A stretch of 64,000 nt of DNA. Source: Gordonibacter sp. 28C (lineage in GTDB: Bacteria > Actinomycetota > Coriobacteriia > Coriobacteriales > Eggerthellaceae). The stretch lies in assembly GCF_003339845.1 (NCBI RefSeq), contig NZ_PPTR01000001.1, positions 1 to 64,000 on the forward strand, in the 5' to 3' direction. The translations under genes were made by a program, and so were the position numbers. A model generated the notes under the pieces. It ran no database searches and was not told the DNA's origin. It saw nothing but the letters and a program-made list of their open reading frames with translations. Within the stretch, counting starts at the first letter, position 1; each line of letters starts with the position of its first letter. Shown one piece after another: positions 41,152 to 49,684 of the stretch.

Positions 41152-42993
41152 ATGGGAGAACGCGACAACACGTTGGGCGGGCGGCGCGCTCGTCGGCGCT
41201 TGTTCGATTCTCCTCGCACCATCGCTGTTTTCGGCGCATCGATCCTTGTCGCGGGCCTCGTCGTGTACGGGGTGTTCGCTGCTTACTCGTTGTCGCTCAG
41301 CAACGAGTTCTACAAGATGTCGAGCGAAGGGATGAACGATTTCACCACGGCGCAGAAAGTCGAAGTGGAATCGTCCATGAGCGAGATCCGCAATACGATA
41401 TCGACTATAAGAACGTTGGCGGAATCGTCGGACATCGACCCTGAAGGAGCGGTGTTCACGGAGTTTTTGGAATCGTGGAACGAGCGTGGATCGTACCGGG
41501 TGACGTATTCCTCTATCGCGTCGCTCGAAGCAGGGATCGACGCCTCCTCGGAGCAGGACCTTGAAACGCTGGACAAGATCGAGGCCGGCGACGACGTGGC
41601 GTCGGACGTGCGCAAATCAAACCGATTGGGCGGGTATTTCTACAGCATCGCCGAACCGGTGAAGAAGAACGGCGAGGTCGTGGGCGTGCTGCGCAGCGTG
41701 GTGAATGCGCACAGCCTCATCGAAACCAAGCAGATCAAGTCCCAGGTCGCGCTTCTGGGGTCCGTGCTCATGAAGGGCAACGGGACTATCATCACCGATT
41801 CGGACGAATCGGAGTTGTACGACGGCCTCAACTTGTACGATGTGCTGCGCGATAACGGATTTTCGGATTCTGTCGTGCAGGAGATGCGTGCGAACGTCGA
41901 GAACGACAACGACGTCGCCACGGTGCCCATCGGGCAGCGCGACGGCAAGATGCTGTTCTTCACCTCCGTGAGACTCAGCGTGAACGATTGGACCATCGTC
42001 AACATCACCCAAGAGAACACGATCGCCGAATACTCCCAGGTTATTCTGCGCGACACCGTGATCGCCGGAGCGGCGCTCGTCGCCGTCAGCGCCGTTGCGT
42101 GCATCGCGGTCGCTCTCGTCATAAGCCGCTTCCGCCGACGCGCGTTACGGGAGGCCGAGCGCTACGCCGTGCTTGCGGAGTTTTCCGACACGGTGCTGTT
42201 CGAATACTCCTACGTCGACGATGTTTTGGAGCTTACCCCCAACGCCCGCAACGTGTTCTCGCTCGACGGTCTGCGGCGGGAGCGCTACTTGGAGCGGAAC
42301 CTGACGCTCGTCGACTTCCACGAAGACGATCTTGCCGAGATCGATGAGGTGCTGAAGAATCCGTCGCCGCCGGGAGAGACGCGCGAGGCCACCGTTCGCG
42401 TGCGCGTGCTCTCCGGCGAGTACCGTTGGTTCTCCATCACTTTCCGGTACCTGTACGAAGGGCCCGAGCCGTACGCCGTCGTCGGGAAGATGGTCGACGT
42501 CACCCAGCAGCACGACCTGGAGGAGCAGCTTACCTTGCGTTCTCAGGTGGACGGCCTGACAAAGGCTTTGAACAAGGTCACCGCCGAGGAGAAGATCGCC
42601 GAGGCGCTCGCCCGGTGCGACCGCGGGCTGTTGTTCGTGATCGACGTGGACCGCTTCAAGCAGATCAACGACCGGTGCGGCCACAGCATGGGAGACAGGA
42701 TGCTCGTCGCCATTGCGCGGGCGCTGTTCGACGTGTTTCGGTGCGACGACCCCGTCGGGCGCGTGGGCGGCGACGAGTTCGTCGCGTTCGTTCCGGGTAT
42801 CGACGACGAGGACGTCGTGTCGGCGAAGCGGGAGGCCCTTCGCGAGCGTGTCGCGGCCGTATCGCGCGACTTGGGCGTGCCGGTGACTCTGAGCGTCGGC
42901 GCGGCGCGCCACCCCTCCGAGGGGTCGACGTACCAGGAGCTGTTCGATGTTGCCGACCGCGCCATGTACCAGGACAAACGGAAACGCCGATAG
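41152..42993 (+). CDS. Membrane diguanylate cyclase (dCACHE-PAS-GGDEF)
   Basis: The 613-aa protein has a membrane helix at about 23-45, a large double-CACHE-like external sensor to about residue 295, and a second helix near 300-325 (VIAGAALVAVSAVACIAVALVI). A PAS-like domain (FEYSYVDDVLELTPNARNVF) and a GGDEF domain at the C-terminus follow. The active site is GGDEF intact, and an RxxD I-site (RCDD) lies five residues before it, so product inhibition is likely. It makes c-di-GMP from GTP in response to an external small ligand, which is unknown. Confidence 0.9.
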   Translation: MGERDNTLGGRRARRRLFDSPRTIAVFGASILVAGLVVYGVFAAYSLSLSNEFYKMSSEGMNDFTTAQKVEVESSMSEIRNTISTIRTLAESSDIDPEGAVFTEFLESWNERGSYRVTYSSIASLEAGIDASSEQDLETLDKIEAGDDVASDVRKSNRLGGYFYSIAEPVKKNGEVVGVLRSVVNAHSLIETKQIKSQVALLGSVLMKGNGTIITDSDESELYDGLNLYDVLRDNGFSDSVVQEMRANVENDNDVATVPIGQRDGKMLFFTSVRLSVNDWTIVNITQENTIAEYSQVILRDTVIAGAALVAVSAVACIAVALVISRFRRRALREAERYAVLAEFSDTVLFEYSYVDDVLELTPNARNVFSLDGLRRERYLERNLTLVDFHEDDLAEIDEVLKNPSPPGETREATVRVRVLSGEYRWFSITFRYLYEGPEPYAVVGKMVDVTQQHDLEEQLTLRSQVDGLTKALNKVTAEEKIAEALARCDRGLLFVIDVDRFKQINDRCGHSMGDRMLVAIARALFDVFRCDDPVGRVGGDEFVAFVPGIDDEDVVSAKREALRERVAAVSRDLGVPVTLSVGAARHPSEGSTYQELFDVADRAMYQDKRKRR

Positions 42994-43078
42994 GCGGAGT
43001 TCCTGCGAAAAAGAAAGTCCCGGTCGATTTGGCGGACCGGAGCTTTCCTCGGGGCGGCGCGCGGCGCGCGTTCGGACG

Positions 43079-44209
43079 CTAGGCCGTTGCGTAGCCGTCC
43101 GGATTCTGCGACTGCCAGCGCCAGCCGTCGGCGCACATGCGCTCAAGGTCGTATTGGGCCGTCCAGCCAAGCTCCTCGCGCGCTTTGTCGCAGGCGGCGT
43201 AGTTCACCGCGACGTCGCCTGCGCGGCGCGGCTTCACTTCGTAGGGAAGCGTTTTGCCGCACGCGCGCTCGAAGGCGTGGATGACGTCGAGCACGCTCGA
43301 GCCCGTGCCCGTGCCCAGGTTGAAGATGCCCACGCCGCGCCGCGTGCCGTCCGCCGCCGGTTCGCCGGCGAGGGTGCCGAGCGTGTCGGCTTTGCCAGTT
43401 CCCACTTTGCCGCCCATCCAGTCGAGCGCCGCCACGTGCCCGCGCGCCAAGTCGACCACGTGGATGTAGTCGCGCACGCCCGTGCCGTCATGCGTGGGGT
43501 AGTCGTCTCCGAACACGCCCACGCGCTCCAGCTTGCCCACGGCCACCTGCGCCACGTAGGGCAGCAGGTTGTTCGGGATGCCCTTCGGATCCTCGCCGAT
43601 CAGGCCGCTCTCATGCGCGCCGATGGGGTTGAAGTAGCGCAGCAGCACGACGTTCCACTCGCCGTCACCCACGTACAGGTCGGTGAGCACCTGCTCCAGC
43701 ATGCTCTTCGTCTGGCCGTAGGGGTTGGTGGCCTCGTGCTTCGGGCAGTCCTCGGTGATGGGGATGAACTCGGGTTCGCCGTACACGGTGGCGCTCGAGG
43801 AGAACACGATGTTCTTCACGCCGTGGTCGCGCGCCACGTCGCACAGCACGAGCGTGCCGGCGAAGTTGTTCCAGTAGTACTCGAGCGGTTTCTGCACGCT
43901 CTCGCCCACGGCTTTGAAACCCGCGAAGTGGATGATGGCGTCGATGTCGTGCTCTTCGAAAACCTGCGCGAGCGCTTCGCGGTCGAGCACGTTCGCCTCG
44001 TAGAAGGCGAGCCGATCATCGTCCACGCCGGTGATGCGCCGCACGCGGTCGAGCGCGACTTCGCTTGAGTTGCTCAGGTCGTCTACCACGACAACGCGGT
44101 ATCCCTGGTTCAGCAGCTCGACGCACGTGTGGCTGCCGATGAAGCCCGCCCCTCCGGTGACGAGCACGCAGGTGTCGGCATGGTCCTTCGCAAGGCTCTT
44201 GTTCGCCAT
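43079..44209 (-). CDS. galE: UDP-glucose 4-epimerase
   Basis: The 376-aa protein is a SDR epimerase: VLVTGGAGFIGSHTCVELL binds NAD near the start, with VVVDDLSNSSEV. The catalytic YxxxK is in NPYGQTKSMLEQVL after a conserved SSSATVYGEPE. RYFNPIGAHESGLIGEDP and TGVRDYIHVVDLA are characteristic GalE blocks. It interconverts UDP-glucose and UDP-galactose. Start 44209 is chosen as the last ATG before the NAD strand; the N-terminal extension of about 12 residues is longer than usual. An inserted loop after DWMGGK makes it longer than the usual 330-340 aa. Confidence 0.93.
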   Translation of the reverse strand: MANKSLAKDHADTCVLVTGGAGFIGSHTCVELLNQGYRVVVVDDLSNSSEVALDRVRRITGVDDDRLAFYEANVLDREALAQVFEEHDIDAIIHFAGFKAVGESVQKPLEYYWNNFAGTLVLCDVARDHGVKNIVFSSSATVYGEPEFIPITEDCPKHEATNPYGQTKSMLEQVLTDLYVGDGEWNVVLLRYFNPIGAHESGLIGEDPKGIPNNLLPYVAQVAVGKLERVGVFGDDYPTHDGTGVRDYIHVVDLARGHVAALDWMGGKVGTGKADTLGTLAGEPAADGTRRGVGIFNLGTGTGSSVLDVIHAFERACGKTLPYEVKPRRAGDVAVNYAACDKAREELGWTAQYDLERMCADGWRWQSQNPDGYATA

Positions 44210-44358
44210 GGCTTTCTCGCTTTCGTTTCCGGCGCCGGCCGCCGCCGCGCCTGAGCTTTTCCGTCGCAGCAATTGTAACGACAACAAGGCGGGGGAGGAA
44301 CGCTCTCGCCGAAAGCAACATAGTAGTTTACATGGGACGACGCTTGTGCAACACGTGT

Positions 44359-44420
44359 CAAGAATATCTTTATCCGAATATAAAGATATTCTTGACAAAG
44401 TATAATTCATCAGATAAGAT
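44359..44420 (+). promoter_or_regulatory. Long palindromic operator overlapping a consensus promoter
   Basis: CAAGAATATCTTTAT at 44359-44373 is the exact complement of 44380-44394, with a six-base centre. The right arm runs into TTGACA at 44392-44397, which is followed after 17 bases by TAAGAT at 44415-44420. The site is thus a sigma-70-type promoter on the plus strand with an operator over its -35. No gene starts within 500 bases downstream. Confidence 0.75.
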
Positions 44421-44470
44421 ATGCGTCGAGCAAGAGAAAAACTCCTCCCTCTTTCTCTCTTCACTCGTCC

Positions 44471-44506
44471 AGATCGAGGCCGCGCTCCCCCCTGCGGCCT
44501 CGATCT
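44471..44506. other. 13-bp perfect hairpin downstream of the promoter
   Basis: AGATCGAGGCCGC at 44471-44483 pairs perfectly with 44494-44506 around a 10-base C-rich loop. It lies about 45 bases after the expected transcription start of the promoter at 44392 and 12 bases before a parS site. There is no T-run. It may end a short RNA or shape a leader. Confidence 0.6.
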
Positions 44507-44517
44507 GCGTCCAGCCT

Positions 44518-44533
44518 CGTTTCACGTGAAACA
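44518..44533. promoter_or_regulatory. parS-like chromosome partition site 1
   Basis: GTTTCACGTGAAAC is the symmetric core of the ParB-binding parS site (consensus TGTTTCACGTGAAACA). The 16-mer here has one mismatch at its first base. Together with the second site at 49891 it suggests the origin-proximal part of the chromosome. Confidence 0.8.
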
Positions 44534-44585
44534 TTCCAGCAGCGCGTCAGGCGCTCTGAACCTTTTCGGCCCCGCTCTCGTGGCT

Positions 44586-44790
44586 CTTCGATTTTTCGGG
44601 TGCAGATACCCTGATGGCAATTTTCGATTTTCAATTTCCGGGTACCGGTTTTTCGAAGCGCGGTTTTGGTACCGTAAGAACAACGGCAGATTTTCGAGTG
44701 CGCGCTCGAAAAGTGCGCGCTCGAAAAAAGACGGTGAAATCAACAGTCGAAAAACGACGATATTTTTTTGATTGCGGAAAGCGGTTTGAA
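44586..44790. repeat. Cluster of TTTTCGA/TCGAAAA motifs in an intergenic region
   Basis: About eight copies of TTTTCGA-like or TCGAAAA-like heptamers occur on both strands within 200 bases. They include a hairpin TTTTCGAG-TGCGCG-CTCGAAAA and its direct-repeat continuation near 44692-44728. No gene is recognisable here, and base composition differs from the GC-rich genes on both sides. The rest of the 44534-44982 gap shows only a TATAAT near 44911 before the mutase. Confidence 0.6.
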
Positions 44791-44982
44791 AAATCGAGTT
44801 GTCCCGTTTAGATTCGCTTCGCTTCAGAATAACTCAACCTCTTTTGATAATGCTCGATGATGATCCTGCATCGACTTGGCAAGATTCGGCCGCGTGGCGA
44901 AGCCTTTGACTATAATACGAGAGCATGACGGGCGCGCATCATCCGCCCGCCTTCGAAGTTTCCCGTGCGGAAAGGACAACCT

Positions 44983-46395
44983 GTGGCAGACATACACTTC
45001 GGCACCGACGGATGGCGCGCCATCATCGGCGAAGACTTCACGGACGACAACCTGGTGCGCGTCGTCGACGCGGCGGCCCGCATTTTCAAAGAGGATGCGG
45101 TCTCGGCCGGGCGCCCGGCCGATGCTCCCGGCACCATCATAGTAGGGCACGACTGTCGTCGGGACGCGCACGCCTACGCGCGGTTGGCGGCCGAAGTCGC
45201 GGCGGCCCACGGTTTCAACGTGCGGCTCACGCAGGACTACTGTCCCACGCCCACGCTGTGCTGGTCGGTGGCGCAGGACGCCGACGCGGTGGGCGGCATC
45301 ATGCTCACGAGCAGCCACAACCCGGCCGAGTACCTGGGTGTGAAGCTGCGCATGGCCGACGGCGGGGCCGCTGGTAAGGACTTCACCGACCGCGTGGAGG
45401 CCGTGCTGCCCGAAACCGCCACCGACGCGCGCGGGGCTTGCGAGGAAGTCGACCTCATGACCTCCTACCTCGACACCCTCAAGCAGGGCGTCGACGCGGA
45501 CGCCATCCGCAAGGCGGGGCTGCGCGTGGTTGTAGACCCGCTGTACGGCGCGGGCCGCAAGCACCTCGCCGGGCTGCTGCGCGATCTGGGCGTGGAGGTG
45601 TGCGAGATCAACAACGCCGAGGATCCCACGTTCGACGGCCTGCACCCCGAGCCCATTCCGCCCTGGGTCGACCGCTGCATCGCCAAGGTGCCCGAGCTGG
45701 GCTTCGACGCCGGCTTCATCAACGACGGCGACGCCGACCGCATCGGCGCGGTTGACGAGCACGGCAACTTCGTGAACCCGCACCGCATCATCACGCTGCT
45801 CGTCTCCCATCTGGCCGAGGACAAGGGCCAGCACGGCCGCGTGGTGTCCACCATCACGGCGTCGGCCATGCTCGCGCGCCAGTGCAAGCGCCTGGGGCTG
45901 GAGCTCACCAGCACGCCGGTGGGCTTCAAGTGGATCTACGCCGAGATGGAGAAGGGCGACGTCATGCTGGGCGGCGAGGAGTCCGGCGGCATCGGCATCC
46001 CCAGCCACGTCATGGAGCGCGACGGCCTGCTCATGGCGCTGCTTCTGGCCGAGACCATGGCGCAGCGCGGCATGAGCCTGGGCCAGCTGGTGGACGACAT
46101 GTTCCAGAAGGTGGGCAAGCTGGAGTTCGAGCGCCGCGGCCTCAAGATCACCGAGGAGCAGATGGCGAACTTCCGCGCCAGCGTCGTGCCCGGCTACGCG
46201 CCCGACGAGGTGTGCGGCAAGAAGGTCGTGGACGTCGACCGCCGCGACGGCGTGAAGTTCTACCTGGAAGGCGACGCATGGGTGATGATGCGCCCCTCCG
46301 GCACCGAGCCGCTCGTGCGCGTGTACGCCGAGGCTGAGACGGTGGACGAAGTGCACGACTTACTGGACGCCGCCGAAAAAGTGGTGACCGCGTAA
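44983..46395 (+). CDS. Phosphohexomutase (phosphoglucomutase/phosphomannomutase family)
   Basis: The 470-aa protein starts HFGTDGWRAIIGEDFTDDN. It has the catalytic phosphoserine loop in MLTSSHNPAEYLG, the metal loop INDGDADRIGAVDE, the sugar loop GGEESGGIG and the phosphate-binding RPSGTEPLVRVY. All four active-site loops are intact. It interconverts hexose 1- and 6-phosphates for sugar nucleotides, a sensible neighbour of galE. A GTG start at 44983 follows AAAGGA; the GTG at 44965 is a poorer choice. Confidence 0.92.
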   Translation: MADIHFGTDGWRAIIGEDFTDDNLVRVVDAAARIFKEDAVSAGRPADAPGTIIVGHDCRRDAHAYARLAAEVAAAHGFNVRLTQDYCPTPTLCWSVAQDADAVGGIMLTSSHNPAEYLGVKLRMADGGAAGKDFTDRVEAVLPETATDARGACEEVDLMTSYLDTLKQGVDADAIRKAGLRVVVDPLYGAGRKHLAGLLRDLGVEVCEINNAEDPTFDGLHPEPIPPWVDRCIAKVPELGFDAGFINDGDADRIGAVDEHGNFVNPHRIITLLVSHLAEDKGQHGRVVSTITASAMLARQCKRLGLELTSTPVGFKWIYAEMEKGDVMLGGEESGGIGIPSHVMERDGLLMALLLAETMAQRGMSLGQLVDDMFQKVGKLEFERRGLKITEEQMANFRASVVPGYAPDEVCGKKVVDVDRRDGVKFYLEGDAWVMMRPSGTEPLVRVYAEAETVDEVHDLLDAAEKVVTA

Positions 46396-46519
46396 ACGAG
46401 CGTATCGGGAAGGCACCGGCGGCGGGGCGGTCCCGCGCCCTCGAAGTGCAGTGGGCGCGAGGTTTTTGCGTAGGGACGGACTTCTGCCCGCCCGGCGCCT
46501 GAACGCTTGAAGAAGACTG

Positions 46520-46562
46520 AACGATGCGGCGAGCGCGCGGTGCGCTCGCCGCATCGTTTTCA
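46520..46562 (+). terminator. Rho-independent terminator
   Basis: AACGATGCGGCGAGCGC forms a perfect 17-bp stem with 46542-46558 around GCGGT, ending in TTTT. It is 125 bases after the mutase stop. The remaining sequence between 46396 and 46634 shows no gene. Confidence 0.85.
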
Positions 46563-46634
46563 AGGGGTCTGCGCCGGTGCCGCGCCGGGCGGGCAACGGC
46601 CTGTCCCTACGGTCAACCTGCCGCGGGCCCTAAG

Positions 46635-47093
46635 CTAGCGCTCGCCGAACCTCGGCAGCTTCTTCAGCAGAGCCCATGCGGCCTGTTTGCTTTGCGCGTC
46701 GCCCAACATGCTCTCGAACGACGCGAACGCCACGGCGTCGCGGCCGAACAGGCGGCAGGGCGCGTCGACGGGGACGTCTTGCCGGTACGCTCCGCCGAGC
46801 GCCCGAGACGCCACGGCGTCCGCAGCGATAACGACCAGCGGGTCCAGTCCTTCCACCAACAGGAACAGCGCCTGGCCGTCGAGCGCCGCATCTCCATCGG
46901 CGCCTTCCGGGTGCAAGATGGCGTACGTGCAGCATGCGTGGCCGTATCCCAACGCCGACGCCGAGCTCTCAAGGGCCCTTCGCGCCTCGTCGCCAAGCGC
47001 CCGCATCGCCACGATGCACACCGTGCCGGAGCGTGCGCCCTCGAGGTAGGGCGCGAACAGCTCCCGCGTCTCTTCGAGCGTCGCCTCGTACAT
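46635..47093 (-). CDS. Hypothetical protein (152 aa)
   Basis: I do not recognise a family. The ATG at 47093 has AAAGGT directly upstream; in-frame sequence before it does not look conserved. The protein is soluble and alpha/beta in look, with a central YGHACCTYAILHP and LFLLVEGLDPLVVIAADAVASRALGGAYR. This is reminiscent of uracil-DNA-glycosylase or deoxyribose-like nucleotide folds, without a diagnostic motif. It is divergent from the 84-aa/nikR pair. Confidence 0.65.
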   Translation of the reverse strand: MYEATLEETRELFAPYLEGARSGTVCIVAMRALGDEARRALESSASALGYGHACCTYAILHPEGADGDAALDGQALFLLVEGLDPLVVIAADAVASRALGGAYRQDVPVDAPCRLFGRDAVAFASFESMLGDAQSKQAAWALLKKLPRFGER

Positions 47094-47231
47094 GTTACCT
47101 TTTGCGGAAATTTTCACACTGTGCCTTGCAGTCGCCGGACTTTCCACGTATAACGATCATGATAACAAGAACGAACGGAAACGGCGATGCGCGCCTCGGC
47201 GCCCGCCGTAAAACGATACAGGAGGCAGCTT

Positions 47232-47486
47232 ATGTGCACCAACGGAGTGAACACCGGGCAGTTCGAGCAGATGATCGAACAGATCGACGACCATGTGAAG
47301 CTGGAGCGCCGCTGGGCGCACACGCTAGGGCACATGGCGGGCGACGCCGGCTTCGCCACCGTGTCCGAGAAGATGCATGCCGCCCAAGCGATGCTCGACG
47401 ACGTGCGCGCCCTGCTCGACGAGGCGAAAGACGCGCTGGAAGACGATGCCGACGCCGCCAGCAACGTTACCGTCAACCTGGTCTAG
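47232..47486 (+). CDS. Small helical protein upstream of nikR (84 aa)
   Basis: The ATG at 47232 has CAGGAGG seven bases upstream. The protein starts MCTNGVNTGQFEQMIEQIDDHVKLE and is predicted to form two or three helices with His and one Cys (HVKLERRWAHTLGHMAGDAGF), then an acidic tail. No named family is recognised. It lies nine bases before nikR in the same operon and two genes from hypE, so a role in nickel handling is possible but unproven; the clustered His and N-terminal Cys would suit metal contact. Confidence 0.72.
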   Translation: MCTNGVNTGQFEQMIEQIDDHVKLERRWAHTLGHMAGDAGFATVSEKMHAAQAMLDDVRALLDEAKDALEDDADAASNVTVNLV

Positions 47487-47495
47487 GCAGCGTTC

Positions 47496-47918
47496 ATGAG
47501 CAACGACCTCATGCGATTTTCGGTGGCGATGCCCGAGGATCTGCTCGTGCGATTCGATCGGCTCGTCGCGCGTCGCGGCTTGGCGAAGAATCGCAGCGAA
47601 GTGGTGCGCGACCTCGTGCGCGACGCGCTCGTGGAGGAAGAGTGCGCGACGCCGGGCACGGAGGTCATGGGCACGCTCACCATCGTGTTCAGCCACCACG
47701 CCAGCGACCTGCAGGAAAAGCTGCACGCCATCCAGCACGAATACCTCGACTCCATCGTGTCTTCCATGCACGTGCACCTCGACCAGCACAACTGCCTCGA
47801 AGTCATCGTGCTCCGCGGCGAGACGGGCCTCGTGCAGGACATAGCGAACCTCATCCTTGGCACGAAGGGCGTGAAGAACGGCCGTCTGGTGGTCACCACC
47901 ACCGGACAACATATATAG
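47496..47918 (+). CDS. nikR: Nickel-responsive regulator NikR
   Basis: The 140-aa protein has an N-terminal ribbon-helix-helix (MRFSVAMPEDLLVRFDRLVARRG) and a C-terminal ACT-like domain. The high-affinity nickel ligands are all present at the right spacing: His81, His92, His94 and Cys100 match E. coli His76, His87, His89 and Cys95. It represses nickel uptake genes when nickel is plentiful; the targets are not in this window. The proximity to hypE, a [NiFe]-hydrogenase maturation gene, fits. Confidence 0.92.
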   Translation: MSNDLMRFSVAMPEDLLVRFDRLVARRGLAKNRSEVVRDLVRDALVEEECATPGTEVMGTLTIVFSHHASDLQEKLHAIQHEYLDSIVSSMHVHLDQHNCLEVIVLRGETGLVQDIANLILGTKGVKNGRLVVTTTGQHI

Positions 47919-47949
47919 ATGTGGAATCGTCCTGAGCGAACGTCCTAGG

Positions 47950-48142
47950 TTGTCATCCTGAGCGGAGGCGCGAAGCGCCGGAGTCGAAAGGATCCCGTGC
48001 GGCGACAGCAGTAGAGCTTCCCGCTGTCGCCGCACGGGATCCTTCGTCCCCGCTTCGCGGGGCCTCCCTGCGCTCGCTTCGCGTGCTCGGGAGTTCGACA
48101 GTCCACCGGACTGTCGAATGCTTCGCTCGCTCAGGATGACAA
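47950..48142. repeat. Palindromic intergenic repeat element (REP/MITE-like)
   Basis: TTGTCATCCTGAGCG at 47950 is inverted at 48128-48142. Inside, GGATCCCGTGCGGCGACAGC is inverted around a short loop, and a GTCCACCGGAC hairpin lies near the right end. Degenerate outer copies of the ends (GTCCTGAGCG, CGCTCAGGAC) flank it on both sides, so the element seems to be nested. Such TCATCCTGAGCG palindromes are common dispersed repeats in bacterial genomes. Confidence 0.85.
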
Positions 48143-48207
48143 CATGGCGGCTTCGCTCGCTCAGGACGACAACTTGGCGCTAACGTACGTTAAAAGATTG
48201 GAGCAAT

Positions 48208-49230
48208 ATGGACACCACGGTCATGCTCGGCCACGGCAGCGGCGGTACGATGATGAAGCGCATCATCGACGACGTGTTCTTCGCCGCCTATGCGGGCGAC
48301 GAGCTTCTGCGCGGCGACGACGCCGCGGTGCTGCCGACGCCCGCCCCGGGCGAGCGGTTGGCGTTTTCCACCGACAGCTTCGTGGTGACGCCCCATTTCT
48401 TCCCGGGAGGCGACATCGGCCGCTTGGCCGTGTGCGGCACGGTGAACGACGTGGCCACGAGCGGCGCCACTCCGCGCTACCTCAGCTGCGGCTTCATCCT
48501 GGAAGAGGGCTTTCCCATCGACGACCTCAAGCGCATCTGCGCTTCCATGGCCGAATGCGCGCGCGAGGCGGGCGTCGCGCTCGTCACGGGCGACACGAAG
48601 GTGGTGAACCGCGGCCACGGCGACGGCGTGTTCGTCAACACGAGCGGAGTGGGCACGCTCGCCCCGGGTGTGGAGTTGGGCGGTGCCCAGTGCCGCCCCG
48701 GCGACAAGGTGCTCGTCACCGGCACGTTGGGCGACCACGGCATCACCATCATGAGCTGCCGCGAGTCGCTGTCGTTCTCGTCCGACTTGGAAAGCGACGC
48801 CGCCCCGCTCAACCACCTTATCGCCGACGTGCTGGCGGCCGCGCCGCATACGCGCTGCTTCCGCGATCCCACGCGCGGCGGTCTGGCCTCCACGTTGAAC
48901 GAGCTGGCCGCGCAGTCGGGTACCGACATCACCGTCGACGAGGACGCCGTGCCGGTGAAGCCGGCCGTGCTGGGGGCCTGCGAGATGTTGGGCTACGACC
49001 CGCTGCAGGTGGCGAACGAGGGCAAGATGGTGTGCGTGGTTGCCGCCGAAGAGGCCGACGCCGCGCTGGCCGCCATGCGCGCCAATCGTTACGGCGCCGA
49101 CGCCGCCGTCATCGGCGAGGTGGCCGCCTCGCAGCCCGAGCGCGGTTCGAAGGTGTTCCTGCGCACGGCGTTCGGCGGCACGCGCATTTTGGACATGCTC
49201 GTGGGCGAGCAGCTGCCGAGGATTTGCTAG
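48208..49230 (+). CDS. hypE: Hydrogenase maturation protein HypE
   Basis: The 340-aa protein begins with LGHGSGGTMM and contains the PurM-type ATP sites DDAAVLP, FSTDSFVVTPHFFPGGDIGRLAVCGTVND and RDPTRGGLASTLNE. The C-terminal PRIC carries the essential Cys that is carbamoylated and dehydrated to thiocyanate for the nickel-iron cyanide ligand. It works with HypF, which is not in the window. It is the last gene of a group with nikR, separated by the palindromic repeat. Confidence 0.93.
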   Translation: MDTTVMLGHGSGGTMMKRIIDDVFFAAYAGDELLRGDDAAVLPTPAPGERLAFSTDSFVVTPHFFPGGDIGRLAVCGTVNDVATSGATPRYLSCGFILEEGFPIDDLKRICASMAECAREAGVALVTGDTKVVNRGHGDGVFVNTSGVGTLAPGVELGGAQCRPGDKVLVTGTLGDHGITIMSCRESLSFSSDLESDAAPLNHLIADVLAAAPHTRCFRDPTRGGLASTLNELAAQSGTDITVDEDAVPVKPAVLGACEMLGYDPLQVANEGKMVCVVAAEEADAALAAMRANRYGADAAVIGEVAASQPERGSKVFLRTAFGGTRILDMLVGEQLPRIC

Positions 49231-49420
49231 CTCGTTTCAAAGGCTCTCAGCCCGCTCTTGCAGGTGGCCCGCGACTAGCTGGTGAACATTTTTATACCGC
49301 ACCCTGAAAAATCGTCGTTTTTTCTTGCATTTGCAGGGAACCATGGTATCTTGCGGGCAGTAAGTTTTTGGGGAAGTTACCCGTGTTTCCGCGGGTTTTT
49401 CGGACGAGAAGGAGAATGAC

Positions 49421-49609
49421 ATGTCTCACCCGGTTATCGATGCCGATGAGTGCATTGGCTGCGGTATTTGCGTTGACGCCTGCCCGCAGGAAGTGCTCGA
49501 AGTGGTTGCCGGCACGGCCGACGTCGTGAACGAGGACGCTTGCATCGCATGCGGCGACTGCGTCGAGGAGTGCCCCATGGGCGCCATCCCGGAGGTCGTC
49601 GAAGACTAA
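49421..49609 (+). CDS. 2[4Fe-4S] ferredoxin
   Basis: The 62-aa protein has two CxxCxxCxxxCP clusters (CIGCGICVDACPQ and CIACGDCVEECPM), the classic clostridial-type arrangement, with acidic residues around. GAAGGAGAATGAC precedes the ATG. It carries low-potential electrons, for example to hydrogenase or pyruvate oxidoreductase. It is monocistronic, with a terminator directly after. Confidence 0.92.
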   Translation: MSHPVIDADECIGCGICVDACPQEVLEVVAGTADVVNEDACIACGDCVEECPMGAIPEVVED

Positions 49610-49650
49610 CGCGCCTTGCAGGACATCCTGCGAAACCGAAACGGCCGAAG

Positions 49651-49684
49651 AGCCCCCGCTCCCAAAAAGAGCGGGGGCTCTTCG
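49651..49684 (+). terminator. Rho-independent terminator after ferredoxin
   Basis: AGCCCCCGCTC and GAGCGGGGGCT form a perfect 11-bp stem around CCAAAAA, with a short T-containing tail. It is 42 bases after the stop at 49609. Confidence 0.8.

Noticed and set aside
44421-44771. Coding frame starting at the -10 of the 44.4-kb promoter
   Set aside because: The ATG lies at or before the expected transcription start, there is no ribosome site, and the product is low-complexity without homology signs.
47120-47180. NikR operator upstream of the 84-aa gene
   Set aside because: GTATAACG and CATGATAAC are suggestive, but do not give the GTATGA-N16-TCATAC spacing.
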